Positions 1 through 6,733 of a stretch of DNA of 9,659 nt are shown here, piece by piece. The first letter of the stretch is position 1; the number at the start of each line of letters is the position of its first letter. The notes below the pieces were generated by a model that saw nothing but the letters and a program-made list of their open reading frames with translations, searched no databases and was not told the origin of the DNA. Source of the stretch: Firmicutes bacterium UBA4049 (GTDB lineage: Bacteria; Bacillota; Desulfotomaculia; Desulfotomaculales; Nap2-2B); contig DFZT01000034.1 in NCBI GenBank assembly GCA_002382755.1, positions 2,926 to 12,584 of the forward strand, given 5' to 3'. A program made the position numbers and the translations under genes.

Positions 1-6
1 GAGTAC

Positions 7-297
7 GTGTTCGTAAACTTCGTCTTCTTCCCACCGATCAGAGAAGGTAAGGACGCCGAGTTTCAGGAATGGTTTACTTGGTCTAATGAAGGGCACAAGA
101 AATTCGAGGGATTTATTAGCCGGAAGCTGCTAAAACCTCGCAAGGAAGGGAACTGCGCCGCGGTAATCGAGCATCAAAACCGCGAAACATTCATGGCCAT
201 GCATTCCAGACCTTTCCATGAGGAGGCTAGTCAGCGGGTCAAACCGCTTTTTGATGGATTACCGTCTCCCCATTTTTATGAAGTTATTATAGGGTAA
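7..297 (+). CDS. Antibiotic biosynthesis monooxygenase (ABM)-fold family protein
   Basis: A 96-residue protein from GTG 7; the frame is open to the left edge, so the true start may lie outside the window. The pattern is that of small ferredoxin-like ABM-fold proteins: an N-terminal beta strand (FVNFVFFPPI), then EFQEWFTWSNEGHKKFEGFISRK (written here as residues about 19-40), a middle strand with a 'CAAVIEHQNRETFMAMHSRP' block, and a C-terminal 'PLFDGLPSPHFYEVI' strand. In this fold, residues of the 'F..W......GF' helix and the later 'H.S..H' helix line a small hydrophobic pocket. Members include heme-degrading and quinol-type monooxygenases, but many are uncharacterised. No catalytic residue can be assigned here. 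It lies 30 bp upstream of a methyltransferase-like gene on the same strand and could be co-transcribed with it. Family call fairly secure, function unknown. Confidence 0.7.
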   Translation: MFVNFVFFPPIREGKDAEFQEWFTWSNEGHKKFEGFISRKLLKPRKEGNCAAVIEHQNRETFMAMHSRPFHEEASQRVKPLFDGLPSPHFYEVIIG

Positions 298-327
298 CTG
301 ATTAAAATAGAGTTTTGAGAGAAATTG

Positions 328-873
328 ATGGTTTCAAGAGCTAATGTTATAACAAGAAAAGCGTTCAAACTTATTACTTACGCTTTTCTAATCCTCGGTT
401 TTTGTCTTGGGTTTCCAGTGTTGGGAAAGTATGTGGACACCATATTGCCGAATTACCAAGTATTATCCCCAAAGCTAATTATTCTCGGTCTGGGAATTGT
501 CACGATAATGTTTGGCGCTGTTCTAGTTTTCTGGAGCATTTTCTTATTTGAAACCAGGGGGCGGGGGACGCCAAACCCGTTAATGCCGCCAAGAGATTTA
601 GTAATTTCCGGTCCTTATCGGATATCGCGAAATCCCATGTATACAGGTGGATTTTTAGTAATTCTAGGTCAATCTTTAATTTACAATTCCCTTGGGTTAG
701 TCTTGGTTTCACTAATTTTTATTATAGTAATCAATTTTCACTTAATTCTGTTTGAAGAACCCGAGTTAAAGAAAAGATTTGGAGCCCAATATGAAGACTA
801 TACCAAAAAGGTATCGAGGTTTTTCAATCCATTCAAACTTTTGAAAGGAGATGGTTTAGGGAACTCAAAATAG
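328..873 (+). CDS. Isoprenylcysteine carboxyl methyltransferase / PEMT-like membrane methyltransferase
   Basis: A 181-residue integral membrane protein. The ATG at 328 is preferred over the adjacent TTG at 325; a GAGAG stretch just upstream is the only, weak, ribosome site. Hydrophobic segments lie near residues 14-33, 50-74, 108-122 and 125-142. The family signature is clear in the C-terminal half: GPYRISRNPMYTGG (about 95-108), then EEPELKKRFGAQYEDY (about 143-158). These match the SAM-binding arrangement of ICMT/PEMT-type enzymes (NnrU/phospholipid methyltransferase clan): GP(Y)R..RNP.Y, followed by E...L...FG..Y..Y. The substrate cannot be told from sequence; bacterial members act on lipids, small isoprenoids or are unassigned. 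It is co-directional with the ABM-fold gene and ends only about 12 bp before the promoter of the next gene, so it is probably the last gene of its transcript. Confidence 0.85.
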   Translation: MVSRANVITRKAFKLITYAFLILGFCLGFPVLGKYVDTILPNYQVLSPKLIILGLGIVTIMFGAVLVFWSIFLFETRGRGTPNPLMPPRDLVISGPYRISRNPMYTGGFLVILGQSLIYNSLGLVLVSLIFIIVINFHLILFEEPELKKRFGAQYEDYTKKVSRFFNPFKLLKGDGLGNSK

Positions 874-885
874 ATCGTTGATTTT

Positions 886-894
886 TGGTATAAT
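886..894 (+). promoter_or_regulatory. Extended -10 promoter for the TM1266-like gene
   Basis: TGG followed by TATAAT (889-894) is an extended -10 element; the -35 region (TCAAAA at 865-870, 18-bp spacer) is weak. It lies just after the stop of the preceding gene and about 29 bp before the next start, giving the downstream gene its own transcript. Confidence 0.6.
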
Positions 895-922
895 ATGTTA
901 AAAAAGATAGGAGGTTTTTGGC

Positions 923-1201
923 ATGAATATAATTATAATTCTGGTTAACGAAAGGACGGAGAATGCAATAAAGGTTCAGTCCATACTAACCAAATATGGT
1001 GACATTATCAGAACCAGACTGGGGATAAACCGGGGCGTCGGCTTAAACAATGAGGGGGTTTCAGGTTTTATATTTCTGGAGATTTGTGGCGACGAAGAAC
1101 GTGTTAAAAAACTGCAAAGTGACCTAAATAGTTTAAATGGAGTAAAGGCGGAAGGACTAACAATAGATCTGCCAGCTTGTTCATCATGTTGTAACAAATA
1201 A
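923..1201 (+). CDS. TM1266-like (iron-only hydrogenase system regulator-type) ACT-fold protein with Cys-rich tail
   Basis: A 92-residue protein from ATG 923, preceded by a good AGGAGG ribosome site at 909-914. It has the layout of the TM1266 family, a stand-alone ACT/NikR-C-like ligand-binding fold often found beside [FeFe]-hydrogenase maturation genes. An N-terminal strand (IIIILVNERTENA) is followed by a helix, then 'LTKYGDIIRTRLGI', a central strand (GFIFLEICGDEERV), a helix and 'LNSLNGVKAEGLTI'. The family normally ends shortly after this point. Here there is an extra PACSSCCNK tail with a C-x2-CC cluster, which could bind a metal or an iron-sulfur cluster; this is inference. No hydrogenase genes lie nearby. 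It is separated from asrA by about 200 bp and probably transcribed alone. The name comes from shape and motif similarity, so the family call is moderate and the function unproven. Confidence 0.6.
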   Translation: MNIIIILVNERTENAIKVQSILTKYGDIIRTRLGINRGVGLNNEGVSGFIFLEICGDEERVKKLQSDLNSLNGVKAEGLTIDLPACSSCCNK

Positions 1202-1330
1202 CAGCCCTAATTCTTTGGACAAGGGGAAATTAAGCAGAGATTATTAGGATTTCGGATGAGCTTTTTAGTTACAAGAACACCAAATCCCAAAAAACTAATT
1301 TAAAGAAGTATTAAGCTGAGATCAGACTGG

Positions 1331-1348
1331 GGAATTTTATAATATTCC
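1331..1348. promoter_or_regulatory. Near-perfect 18-bp palindrome overlapping a -10 box upstream of asrA
   Basis: GGAATTTTATAATATTCC is an inverted repeat with a single mismatched pair and contains a consensus TATAAT (1338-1343). No good -35 is found at 17 bp upstream (GCTGAG). The site lies 53 bp before the asrA start in the 200-bp gap that should drive asrABC. A palindrome over a -10 box is the usual place for a repressor operator. No regulator is identified. Confidence 0.4.
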
Positions 1349-1401
1349 TGTTATTTAACGTCGGATTTAAATTGTGTTAATCTCTATAAGGAGTGTTTAT
1401 T

Positions 1402-2409
1402 TTGGGGTTTGAATTTACTATGGATTCTTTTAATAAGGTTCTTGAAGATATTTCTAAGAACTTTATTTTTTACGCTCCAAGGAGAATTCCGGGCAAGGGC
1501 GCTTTTTCCGATACTGATGTTGTTGTCTATCAGGAAGTTGAAGGTTTTGGGCAAATTGAATTAGATGAAAAATCGAGGTTCTCCCCGAAAGAAGTAATTA
1601 ACCCTATTACCCAGACCCTCTTTTACTTTAACGAGAATGGGTACACGGAACCGGAGACGAATAATAAAGGAATTATAATATTTTGCCGCCCTTGTGACGC
1701 CAACTCATTTAAAAGACTGGACGAGATATTTTTAAACAATGGCCCTTTCAAGGATTCCTATTACGAAAGCTTGCGAAGGAAAGTGAAGATCTTTGTAATA
1801 GAGTGTGTGCAAGGCTTTGAAAACTGTTTTTGTGTTTCGATGGGCACAAATCGGTTTGATGATTATGACGCATTTATAAGGGTTGCCGAAGACAGAATTA
1901 CCTGTGATGTAAAAGACAATCTTCTCCCTGCTTTTGTAAAACATGGTATTTCAGCAGAAATGAGACCTGACTTTATATCCGAAAATGCTGTAAAGGTCGC
2001 AATTCCCGACCAGGTCAATAAAACGATATTTACCCATGAGATGTGGCGTGAATACTCCGAGCGTTGTATTGCCTGCGGCCGCTGTACAGTCGTTTGTCCC
2101 ACCTGCACATGCTTTACCATGCAGGACATCTTCTACGAGGACAACCATAAGTGCGGCGAAAGGAGAAGGGTTTGGGCCTCTTGCATGATTGACGGGTTTA
2201 CAGAAGTAGCCGGCGGTCATGATTTTCGGCCGGATAAAGGCATGAGGATGCGTTTCAAGGCAATGCACAAGATATATGATTTCCGTAAAAGGTTCGGGTA
2301 TAATATGTGCGTAGGGTGCGGACGCTGTGATGATGTATGTCCGGAGTATATCTCGTTTTCCAACTGTATTAATAAAGTAAGCGCTCTATCCAGGGAGGTG
2401 AATGGGTAG
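1402..2409 (+). CDS. asrA: Anaerobic sulfite reductase subunit A (4Fe-4S electron-transfer subunit)
   Basis: A 335-residue subunit that passes electrons from AsrB to the siroheme subunit AsrC in NADH-dependent sulfite reduction (cytoplasmic AsrABC complex). TTG 1402 is chosen: AAGGAG at 1388-1393 sits 8 nt upstream, whereas the longer frame's GTG 1393 lies inside that ribosome site, and AsrA proteins typically begin MG(F/Y). Features: CRPCDANSFKRLD near residue 95; a mid-protein CFCVSMG segment near 142-148; a first [4Fe-4S] motif CIACGRCTVVCP (Cys 222, 225, 228, 232) followed by TCTC; and a second, CVGCGRCDDVCP (Cys 303, 306, 309, 313). Length and motif order match the AsrA family, which is related to the beta subunit of sulfhydrogenases. 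The stop codon overlaps the asrB start (TAGTG). Intact. Confidence 0.95.
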   Translation: MGFEFTMDSFNKVLEDISKNFIFYAPRRIPGKGAFSDTDVVVYQEVEGFGQIELDEKSRFSPKEVINPITQTLFYFNENGYTEPETNNKGIIIFCRPCDANSFKRLDEIFLNNGPFKDSYYESLRRKVKIFVIECVQGFENCFCVSMGTNRFDDYDAFIRVAEDRITCDVKDNLLPAFVKHGISAEMRPDFISENAVKVAIPDQVNKTIFTHEMWREYSERCIACGRCTVVCPTCTCFTMQDIFYEDNHKCGERRRVWASCMIDGFTEVAGGHDFRPDKGMRMRFKAMHKIYDFRKRFGYNMCVGCGRCDDVCPEYISFSNCINKVSALSREVNG

Positions 2410-3203
2410 TGTCCAACCCTTACTCCTCCTTTAAAGCGTCTATTTTATCAGTTAAACCACAGACGGACATTGATTATACCTTCCGATTGGCGACAGACTT
2501 GAAAGTAAGCAGTGGTCAATTTGTCGAGGTTTCCATTCCCAGAGTGGGTGAAGCGCCGATTTCGGTCAGCGATTTCGGCGAGGGATGGATTGAAATGACT
2601 ATCCGCCGGGCAGGCAAGCTTACCGATGTGATACACGAAATGATACAGGGGAAACATCTGTATATCAGAGGGCCGTACGGAAATGGCTTCCCGATGGATA
2701 AATTTAAAGGTAAGAATTTGATTATAGCCGCCGGGGGTACTGGACTCGCCCCGGTTAAAAGCATTATCAGCTCGTTTAACCAGGGGATTACCGGGATAAA
2801 AGACCTTACCCTTTTGGCTGGATTTAAAACCCCGGCGGATGTTCTGTTTAGAGATGAAATCTCGAAATGGCATGAAAACATCCAGATCGAAATTACCGTA
2901 GACAATGATGACACCGGCAATTGGCCGGGGGGGACCGGATTGATAACCGGACTTATTGAGCAAATGGATATAGCTAATTTGGAACAAACAGAGGTTATCA
3001 TAGTTGGTCCCCCGGTCATGATCAAGTTTTCGTACCTGGAGTTTATTAAGAAGGGGATTAGGAAAGAAAACGTCTGGGTTTCCTTTGAGCGGAAAATGTG
3101 CTGTGGAATCGGAAAATGCGGCCACTGCAAAATAGACGGTACCTACGTTTGCCTGGAAGGACCAGTTTTCAATTACGCAAAGGCCGAACAGCTTGTCGAT
3201 TGA
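2409..3203 (+). CDS. asrB: Anaerobic sulfite reductase subunit B (FAD/NADH and 2Fe-2S subunit)
   Basis: A 264-residue diaphorase-like subunit that oxidises NADH and feeds electrons to AsrA/AsrC. It starts at GTG 2409, which shares one base with the asrA stop, with GGAGGTG at 2394-2400 eight nucleotides upstream; translational coupling is likely. It follows the ferredoxin-NADP+ reductase / dihydroorotate dehydrogenase electron-transfer subunit plan. A flavin-binding barrel covers about residues 1-98, including GPYGNGFP at 88-95. A nucleotide-binding domain begins with AAGGTGLAPVKSI (about 107-119) and ends with VIIVGPPVMI (196-205). A C-terminal [2Fe-2S] motif has Cys 232, 237, 240 and 248 (C-x4-C-x2-C-x7-C), plus an extra Cys 231. 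Usual length, no disruptions. A long open frame on the opposite strand here is a composition shadow. Confidence 0.95.
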   Translation: MSNPYSSFKASILSVKPQTDIDYTFRLATDLKVSSGQFVEVSIPRVGEAPISVSDFGEGWIEMTIRRAGKLTDVIHEMIQGKHLYIRGPYGNGFPMDKFKGKNLIIAAGGTGLAPVKSIISSFNQGITGIKDLTLLAGFKTPADVLFRDEISKWHENIQIEITVDNDDTGNWPGGTGLITGLIEQMDIANLEQTEVIIVGPPVMIKFSYLEFIKKGIRKENVWVSFERKMCCGIGKCGHCKIDGTYVCLEGPVFNYAKAEQLVD

Positions 3204-3219
3204 GGGGGAACGCCACTTT

Positions 3220-4206
3220 ATGGATATCAACACTAAACAACTCAGAAAAAATGCCTTCCGGGTCACCAAAAACCGGGGGATGACAGCTCTGCGTATCAGG
3301 GTTCCGGGCGGCAACCTGGAAGTAAAGTATTTTGATGTGATAAAGAAGGTGGCCGAAAACTTCGGAAACGGAAGGGTTCATATAACTACACGCCAGGGCT
3401 TCGAGGTCCCCGGCATACCTATGGAAAAAATACCGGAGGTAAACCGGATGATCGCGCCTATTCTGGACGGGATAGAAACGGCGGTCGGAGTAGAGATACC
3501 TGACCTGAATAGCGGCTATCCCGCGGCGGGTACGCGGAACGTATCCGCCTGTATTGGCAACAGTGTCTGTCCTTTTGCCAATCTTAACTCTGGAGAAGTG
3601 GCTTTGAAGATAGAAAAATTGATCTACCCAAACGATTATCATGTTAAAATCGCTGTCACCGGCTGTCCTAACGACTGCATCAAGGCTCACATGCAGGATA
3701 TCGGGATCATTGGGATGGCGCTTCCTGTTTACGATTCTTACCGTTGTATTGGCTGCGGCGCTTGTGTAAAGAACTGCCGCAGAGTAGCCACCGGGGCGCT
3801 TAGTATTTCTAATTACAAGGTAAAAAGAGACCATCGGCGTTGTATCGGCTGCGGTGAGTGTATCCTGAAGTGCCCTACATCGGCATGGACCAGAGAAGAC
3901 AAGTATTACCGCCTGGTGATCATGGGGAGAACCGGAAAGAAGAACCCTCGAATTGCCCAGACCTTTCTGGAATGGGTTGCTGAAGAAGCCGTTATGAAGG
4001 TAATTGCCAATATGTATCAGTATATTGACAATCATATTGATCGCAGCCTGCCCAAAGAACACGTCGGTTACATTGTGGATCGTACCGGGTACCCGGTTTT
4101 CCGGCAGGAAGTGTTGCTGGGTGTAGATCTGGGTCAACTAGGCCGCGTGGCTGAAAGTATCAATTTTGGTGGGTATTTTTACGAGAGAACCAATATATTC
4201 GGATGA
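3220..4206 (+). CDS. asrC: Anaerobic sulfite reductase subunit C (siroheme catalytic subunit)
   Basis: A 328-residue catalytic subunit reducing sulfite to sulfide. ATG 3220 is chosen over the upstream in-frame TTG 3193: GAGGGGG at 3203-3208 precedes it and AsrC proteins begin MDI(N)T. Domains in order: a nitrite/sulfite reductase ferredoxin-like half domain (about 9-90, with HITTRQGFEVPGI); siroheme/[4Fe-4S] cysteines in SACIGNSVCPFAN (Cys 111, 117) and VTGCPNDCIKA (Cys 149, 153), i.e. C-x5-C...C-x3-C; then an inserted two-cluster ferredoxin module, CIGCGACVKNC (176-186) and CIGCGECILKCP (208-219). The reductase half domain resumes after it. This arrangement is the hallmark of AsrC as opposed to assimilatory CysI. 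The gene follows asrB by 16 bp. No convincing terminator is seen downstream; the next sequence is defence-gene debris on the other strand. Confidence 0.95.
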   Translation: MDINTKQLRKNAFRVTKNRGMTALRIRVPGGNLEVKYFDVIKKVAENFGNGRVHITTRQGFEVPGIPMEKIPEVNRMIAPILDGIETAVGVEIPDLNSGYPAAGTRNVSACIGNSVCPFANLNSGEVALKIEKLIYPNDYHVKIAVTGCPNDCIKAHMQDIGIIGMALPVYDSYRCIGCGACVKNCRRVATGALSISNYKVKRDHRRCIGCGECILKCPTSAWTREDKYYRLVIMGRTGKKNPRIAQTFLEWVAEEAVMKVIANMYQYIDNHIDRSLPKEHVGYIVDRTGYPVFRQEVLLGVDLGQLGRVAESINFGGYFYERTNIFG

Positions 4207-4249
4207 ATTAACAACCAAAATGCAAGTGACGCGGGCTTTGTGAAATCAA

Positions 4250-4610
4250 TGATGAGCTTGACCGCTTCCAGCACATAAGAGGGCAGGTGGCGGGCCTCGT
4301 CAAGGTTCTCTTCCGGCAGCAGGACTTCCTTGACGCCGGCGTCAAAGGCAGCCCTTACTTTCGGTGATAAAGCCGTAATCTTTAGCATAGCTGTCCGGAC
4401 CCAGTTTGGGTATTTCCCACCCGGGCAGGTAGCCGTGAAGCCAGTCGAGGAAAGCAATCACCTGCATAAAATCGGGCAGCGGCTCAAAGAGACGATAATA
4501 TTTCTCGTGGGGCAGCTGTCCCTGCACGTCAATATTCCCCACAAAGACCAGGCTGGCAAAGGCCAGGATCTCTTTTTTGCCCCGGCTGAACTTGGCGTGG
4601 TGAATATTTT
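4250..4610 (-). pseudogene. brxL: brxL remnant (BREX Lon-like protease), internally deleted and frameshifted
   Basis: The minus strand from 4610 reads a segment including [44 protein letters not shown] and [20 protein letters not shown] (each quoted in part). This is the AAA+ part of BrxL, the Lon-like ATPase/protease of BREX phage-defence systems. At about 4358-4368 the reading frame jumps, and a second frame reads [20 protein letters not shown] followed by LPSYVLEAVKLI. That is the very C-terminus of a Lon-type protease domain, where the conserved form is K..AA..AG...V.LP.EN. Everything between, including the catalytic Ser-Lys dyad region, is missing. The N-terminal part is cut off just beside the 40-bp palindrome. 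Two domains in the right order and strand make the identity strong. It cannot be functional. Confidence 0.8.
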
Positions 4611-4613
4611 TCC

Positions 4614-4653
4614 GTTATCAAGACTATACCGAATTCGGTATAGTCTTGATAAC
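4614..4653. repeat. Perfect 40-bp palindrome without spacer
   Basis: The half-site GTTATCAAGACTATACCGAA (4614-4633) is followed immediately by its exact reverse complement to 4653, so the whole is a 20-bp-arm inverted repeat with no loop and an EcoRI-type GAATTC centre. Outside it, ATTTTTCCG on the left faces CGGAAAAT on the right after a 5-base interruption, which lengthens the potential stem. There is no T-run, so it is not a standard terminator. It lies exactly between the truncated brxL (minus) and hicB (plus) fragments. It may be two fused ends of a lost mobile element; this is inference. Confidence 0.85.
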
Positions 4654-4740
4654 TACAGCGGAAAATTCATCGTGAGGGTTCCAAAATCTCTTCACAAACG
4701 CCTCGTAATCGAGGCTCAAGCGGAGGAGATATGTCTCATA
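4642..4740 (+). pseudogene. hicB: hicB antitoxin C-terminal fragment
   Basis: The plus strand reads LDNYSGKFIVRVPKSLHKRL and continues VIEAQAEE. This is the distinctive C-terminal ribbon-helix-helix entrance of HicB-family antitoxins (YSGKF.(V/L)R.PKSLH..L...A..EG(V)SLNQY). After AQAEE the match to the expected GVSLNQY decays (EICLIRE) and the frame runs on into unrelated sequence. The N-terminal HicB domain and any hicA toxin are absent; the fragment begins inside the palindrome. HicB proteins normally neutralise HicA mRNA interferase and repress their own operon through this DNA-binding part. Only a scar remains here, beside the brxL scar. Confidence 0.65.
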
Positions 4741-4798
4741 CGGGAGAAACCGAGGATAGAGATAATCCTTAGAATATCTATCCCATGTTTGATTTTAG

Positions 4799-4826
4799 TC
4801 GCCCGACAGGGCGAATTTGTTCTTTT
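4799..4826 (+). terminator. Possible hairpin terminator or REP-like hairpin
   Basis: TCGCCC (4799-4804), loop GACA, GGGCGA (4809-4814) forms a 6-bp GC-rich stem, followed by TTTG then TTCTTTTT. The T-run is displaced and interrupted, so termination is uncertain. It might instead be a dispersed palindromic repeat. No intact plus-strand gene precedes it now. Confidence 0.35.
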
Positions 4827-4903
4827 TCCAAAATCATACCCCTGAGGGCAAGTCCGAATTCTGACGCAAATTCCCCCTGGTATTAGACATGTTCTGGAAC
4901 TGC

Positions 4904-5956
4904 TTACCGGGTTTTTAGCAGGACGGCTTTTTTACTGTTTACCCATTTAATCGAAAAGCCGGTAGCCTCTGCCACAAACCTTAAAGGTGCGAAGATTTTT
5001 CCCTGGAAAAGTTTTGCCGGAGCATCTAAATTTACCGGTTGGTGATTAACAAAAGCCTTCTGTTTACCAAGGGTAAGCTTAAGTATATTTTTATCTTTGG
5101 TCATGGTTACTTCCTGGGCGGTACTATCCTTGGTAAAATGCACCTTTAAATCATGACAAATGTCCTGCAGGGATATCAGCACCCGCCCATTTTCTATATA
5201 AGGAGAAACTTGCGGGTTTAGTTTCTGGCCATTGAGGAAAACGGTAACAGAAGATGGACGATTAGTTGAACCAATCATTTTGTTTAGCGCATCTTTAATC
5301 ATTACCTCAAAAACGTTCTTTTCCACCTGGGCGGGGGTGGGAATATGACTAAAATCCCGTGGTAAAGGAAATAAAGATGGAGAAGCATCCTCGTTAAAAT
5401 TATAAAGTTTGGTGGTTTCCAGAAGAAGATTACTGTTTTTATCTAGTTCGCCTTCTATTTTAACTTGGCGGTAGCTTTCCACGGGGTGGTCAATATAATC
5501 TTGAAATTCTTTTTTTAAAGATTCGATAAACTCTTTTGCTTCCACAAACGCTTCGGGAGATATGAATCCTTCGTATTCCTTTAAAAAAGCAATTCTGCCC
5601 TTAATAAAAGGAACATCCTCGGGACGTTTATAATTTAAAAGAAATTTTCCCTCAACATTAAAAATAGCTTCAATCTTTGCCCCGCGGCTTTTTTGGGAAA
5701 TCAAGGTAAGCTTTAGTTCCTCCAGCTTATGTCCTGCTCTGGTCTCTTCCCGCTCAATATAATCCCGTAAATATTCTTCCGCCTGGGAAATTGTACCGGC
5801 TGACAGTATTACTTGTTTTTCTTTTGCTGTTGTTAACTGCTGTTTGGGAAGTTCATCCCCGCCGGTCAATTGACCGAAAGAAGGGCTGGTTCCGGCGGAC
5901 AGCCCAAGTAGCCCGCTTAAAATTATGGTTATAATTATGACTTTGGGTTTAATCAT
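4904..5956 (-). CDS. Exported protein with C-terminal stalk (copper amine oxidase N-like) domain
   Basis: A 350-residue protein on the minus strand. ATG 5956 is chosen because it begins a clear signal peptide (MIKPK, then a hydrophobic run ending near LGLSAG) and has AAGGTGAG just upstream. The reading frame stays open upstream to 6280 and merges with the debris of another gene, giving a 458-codon open frame. Residues about 60-235 are a charged, helix-rich region (EEYLRDYIEREE; FIESLKKEFQDYID) that I do not recognise. Residues about 235-350 form a stalk domain: VTVFLNGQKLNPQVSPYIEN and GRVLISLQDI, then later APAKLFQGKIFAPLRFVAEA and TGFSIKWV. This beta-rich module is common in surface and exported proteins of Clostridia and is named for similarity to the copper amine oxidase N-domain, without implying oxidase activity. 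Probably secreted or wall-associated; function unknown. Confidence 0.75.
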   Translation of the reverse strand: MIKPKVIIITIILSGLLGLSAGTSPSFGQLTGGDELPKQQLTTAKEKQVILSAGTISQAEEYLRDYIEREETRAGHKLEELKLTLISQKSRGAKIEAIFNVEGKFLLNYKRPEDVPFIKGRIAFLKEYEGFISPEAFVEAKEFIESLKKEFQDYIDHPVESYRQVKIEGELDKNSNLLLETTKLYNFNEDASPSLFPLPRDFSHIPTPAQVEKNVFEVMIKDALNKMIGSTNRPSSVTVFLNGQKLNPQVSPYIENGRVLISLQDICHDLKVHFTKDSTAQEVTMTKDKNILKLTLGKQKAFVNHQPVNLDAPAKLFQGKIFAPLRFVAEATGFSIKWVNSKKAVLLKTR

Positions 5957-6316
5957 CACCCTCACCTTCCATTCTGTTTTCAATACTATCATCTTTTCCA
6001 CGGCCTCGCCAGGTGTAGTGGGAGCTAGCGCTTTTTGTAAAAGGGTGATTTGACGCGACAACGTATCTGACATTGGTATGTAGGTATAGATTACAACGCT
6101 CCTGTTTTCTGCCTTCCATTTTACCTCTGCGCCTAACGCTTCCGCCACCCATTTAATAGGTACCATTGTTCTGTTGTTAAGAAGCTGTGGTGGGACATCC
6201 GGCTTAATCTCCCGGCCGTTAATAACAAGCTTGATCAGGTCGGCTGCAAAAGCAGTAGTTGCCAGAGCGGCAACCAGCATAACAACACCAATAACTAATA
6301 GCTACTTTTTCCTCAT
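5957..6316 (-). pseudogene. Stalk-domain exported protein, amber stop at codon 5 and 3' end lost by fusion
   Basis: An ideal start exists at ATG 6316 with AAAGGAGG (6326-6333) 9 nt upstream, but the sequence reads M-R-K-K then TAG (6304-6302). The same frame then continues as a signal peptide (LLVIGVVMLVAALATTAFAA) and a stalk domain (IKLVINGREIKPDVPPQLLN, then NRTMVPIKWVAEALGAEVKW). It next reads a typical linker (SRQITLLQKALAPTTPGEAVEK), where relatives continue into a further domain. Here it runs instead, at about 5996, into the untranslated leader and start of the next gene. Both lesions point to decay: nonsense near the start and a deletion fusing it in frame to the neighbour. Internal ATG 6280 could in principle restart translation with a shortened signal peptide. 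Confidence 0.75.
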
Positions 6317-6410
6317 GTTCAAAGTCCTCCTTTAAAAAATTTTTACTTTCATTAATATAGAAATATAGACGTATTAAATGCCCTTTTAGTTCCTTTCATT
6401 GTAACTAATA

Positions 6411-6733
6411 TTACAGCGACGGGATCATTTGATAGTTCTTTGACAACATCATAACGGCTTCCTTATGCCACCGTGGTTGCTGCCTTAGTAATTCAGCTGC
6501 TACGATTAACGAAAAAAGGACTGGCCAGCCATATTCGGCGTCGAACCCTATCTTGTCGAGACCTTTGTGGATATGGATAAATACCGGGGCGCCTGCTGCA
6601 GAGCCGCATTCTTTCGCTACCTGGGCGAGACCCGCGGTTTTGCGAAAGAAGGCAGGGCCTTTGTCTATCACGGACACAAGAAGGCTGTCTATGCGTATCT
6701 ATTGAACAAACGTTTTTCATATTTAATTGCGTC
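6411..6733 (-). other. Unassigned stretch with an open minus-strand frame
   Basis: No gene is recognised in these 320 bases. One minus-strand frame, from about 6700 to 6411, is open and reads protein-like (LLVSVIDKGPAFFRKTAGLA, later GAPVFIHIHKGLDKIGFDAE and EYGWPVLFSLIVAAELLRQQ). It has no ribosome site and I cannot place it in a family. A competing plus-strand frame starting at 6567 runs into the transposase remnant. It is probably another gene fragment in the debris field between the stalk gene and the IS701 remnant. Confidence 0.25.

Noticed and set aside
923..1201. Selenoprotein genes linked to the tRNA-Sec
   Set aside because: No in-frame TGA with flanking conserved coding sequence and a downstream hairpin was found in any recognised gene of the window.
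2448..4137. Two long minus-strand frames (about 288 and 322 codons) opposite asrB and asrC
   Set aside because: They overlap each other and lie fully antisense to well-conserved genes, have no ribosome sites and no recognisable motifs; they are shadows of the coding frames.
4330..4845. A 171-codon plus-strand gene spanning the brxL remnant and the palindrome
   Set aside because: Its first half is antisense to the brxL fragment and only the hicB-like block (4642-4740) is meaningful; the frame is fortuitously open across the palindrome.
6302..6304. TAG as a pyrrolysine codon
   Set aside because: The codon falls in the n-region of a signal peptide, no pyl genes are present, and the gene is also truncated at its 3' end; a nonsense mutation is simpler.
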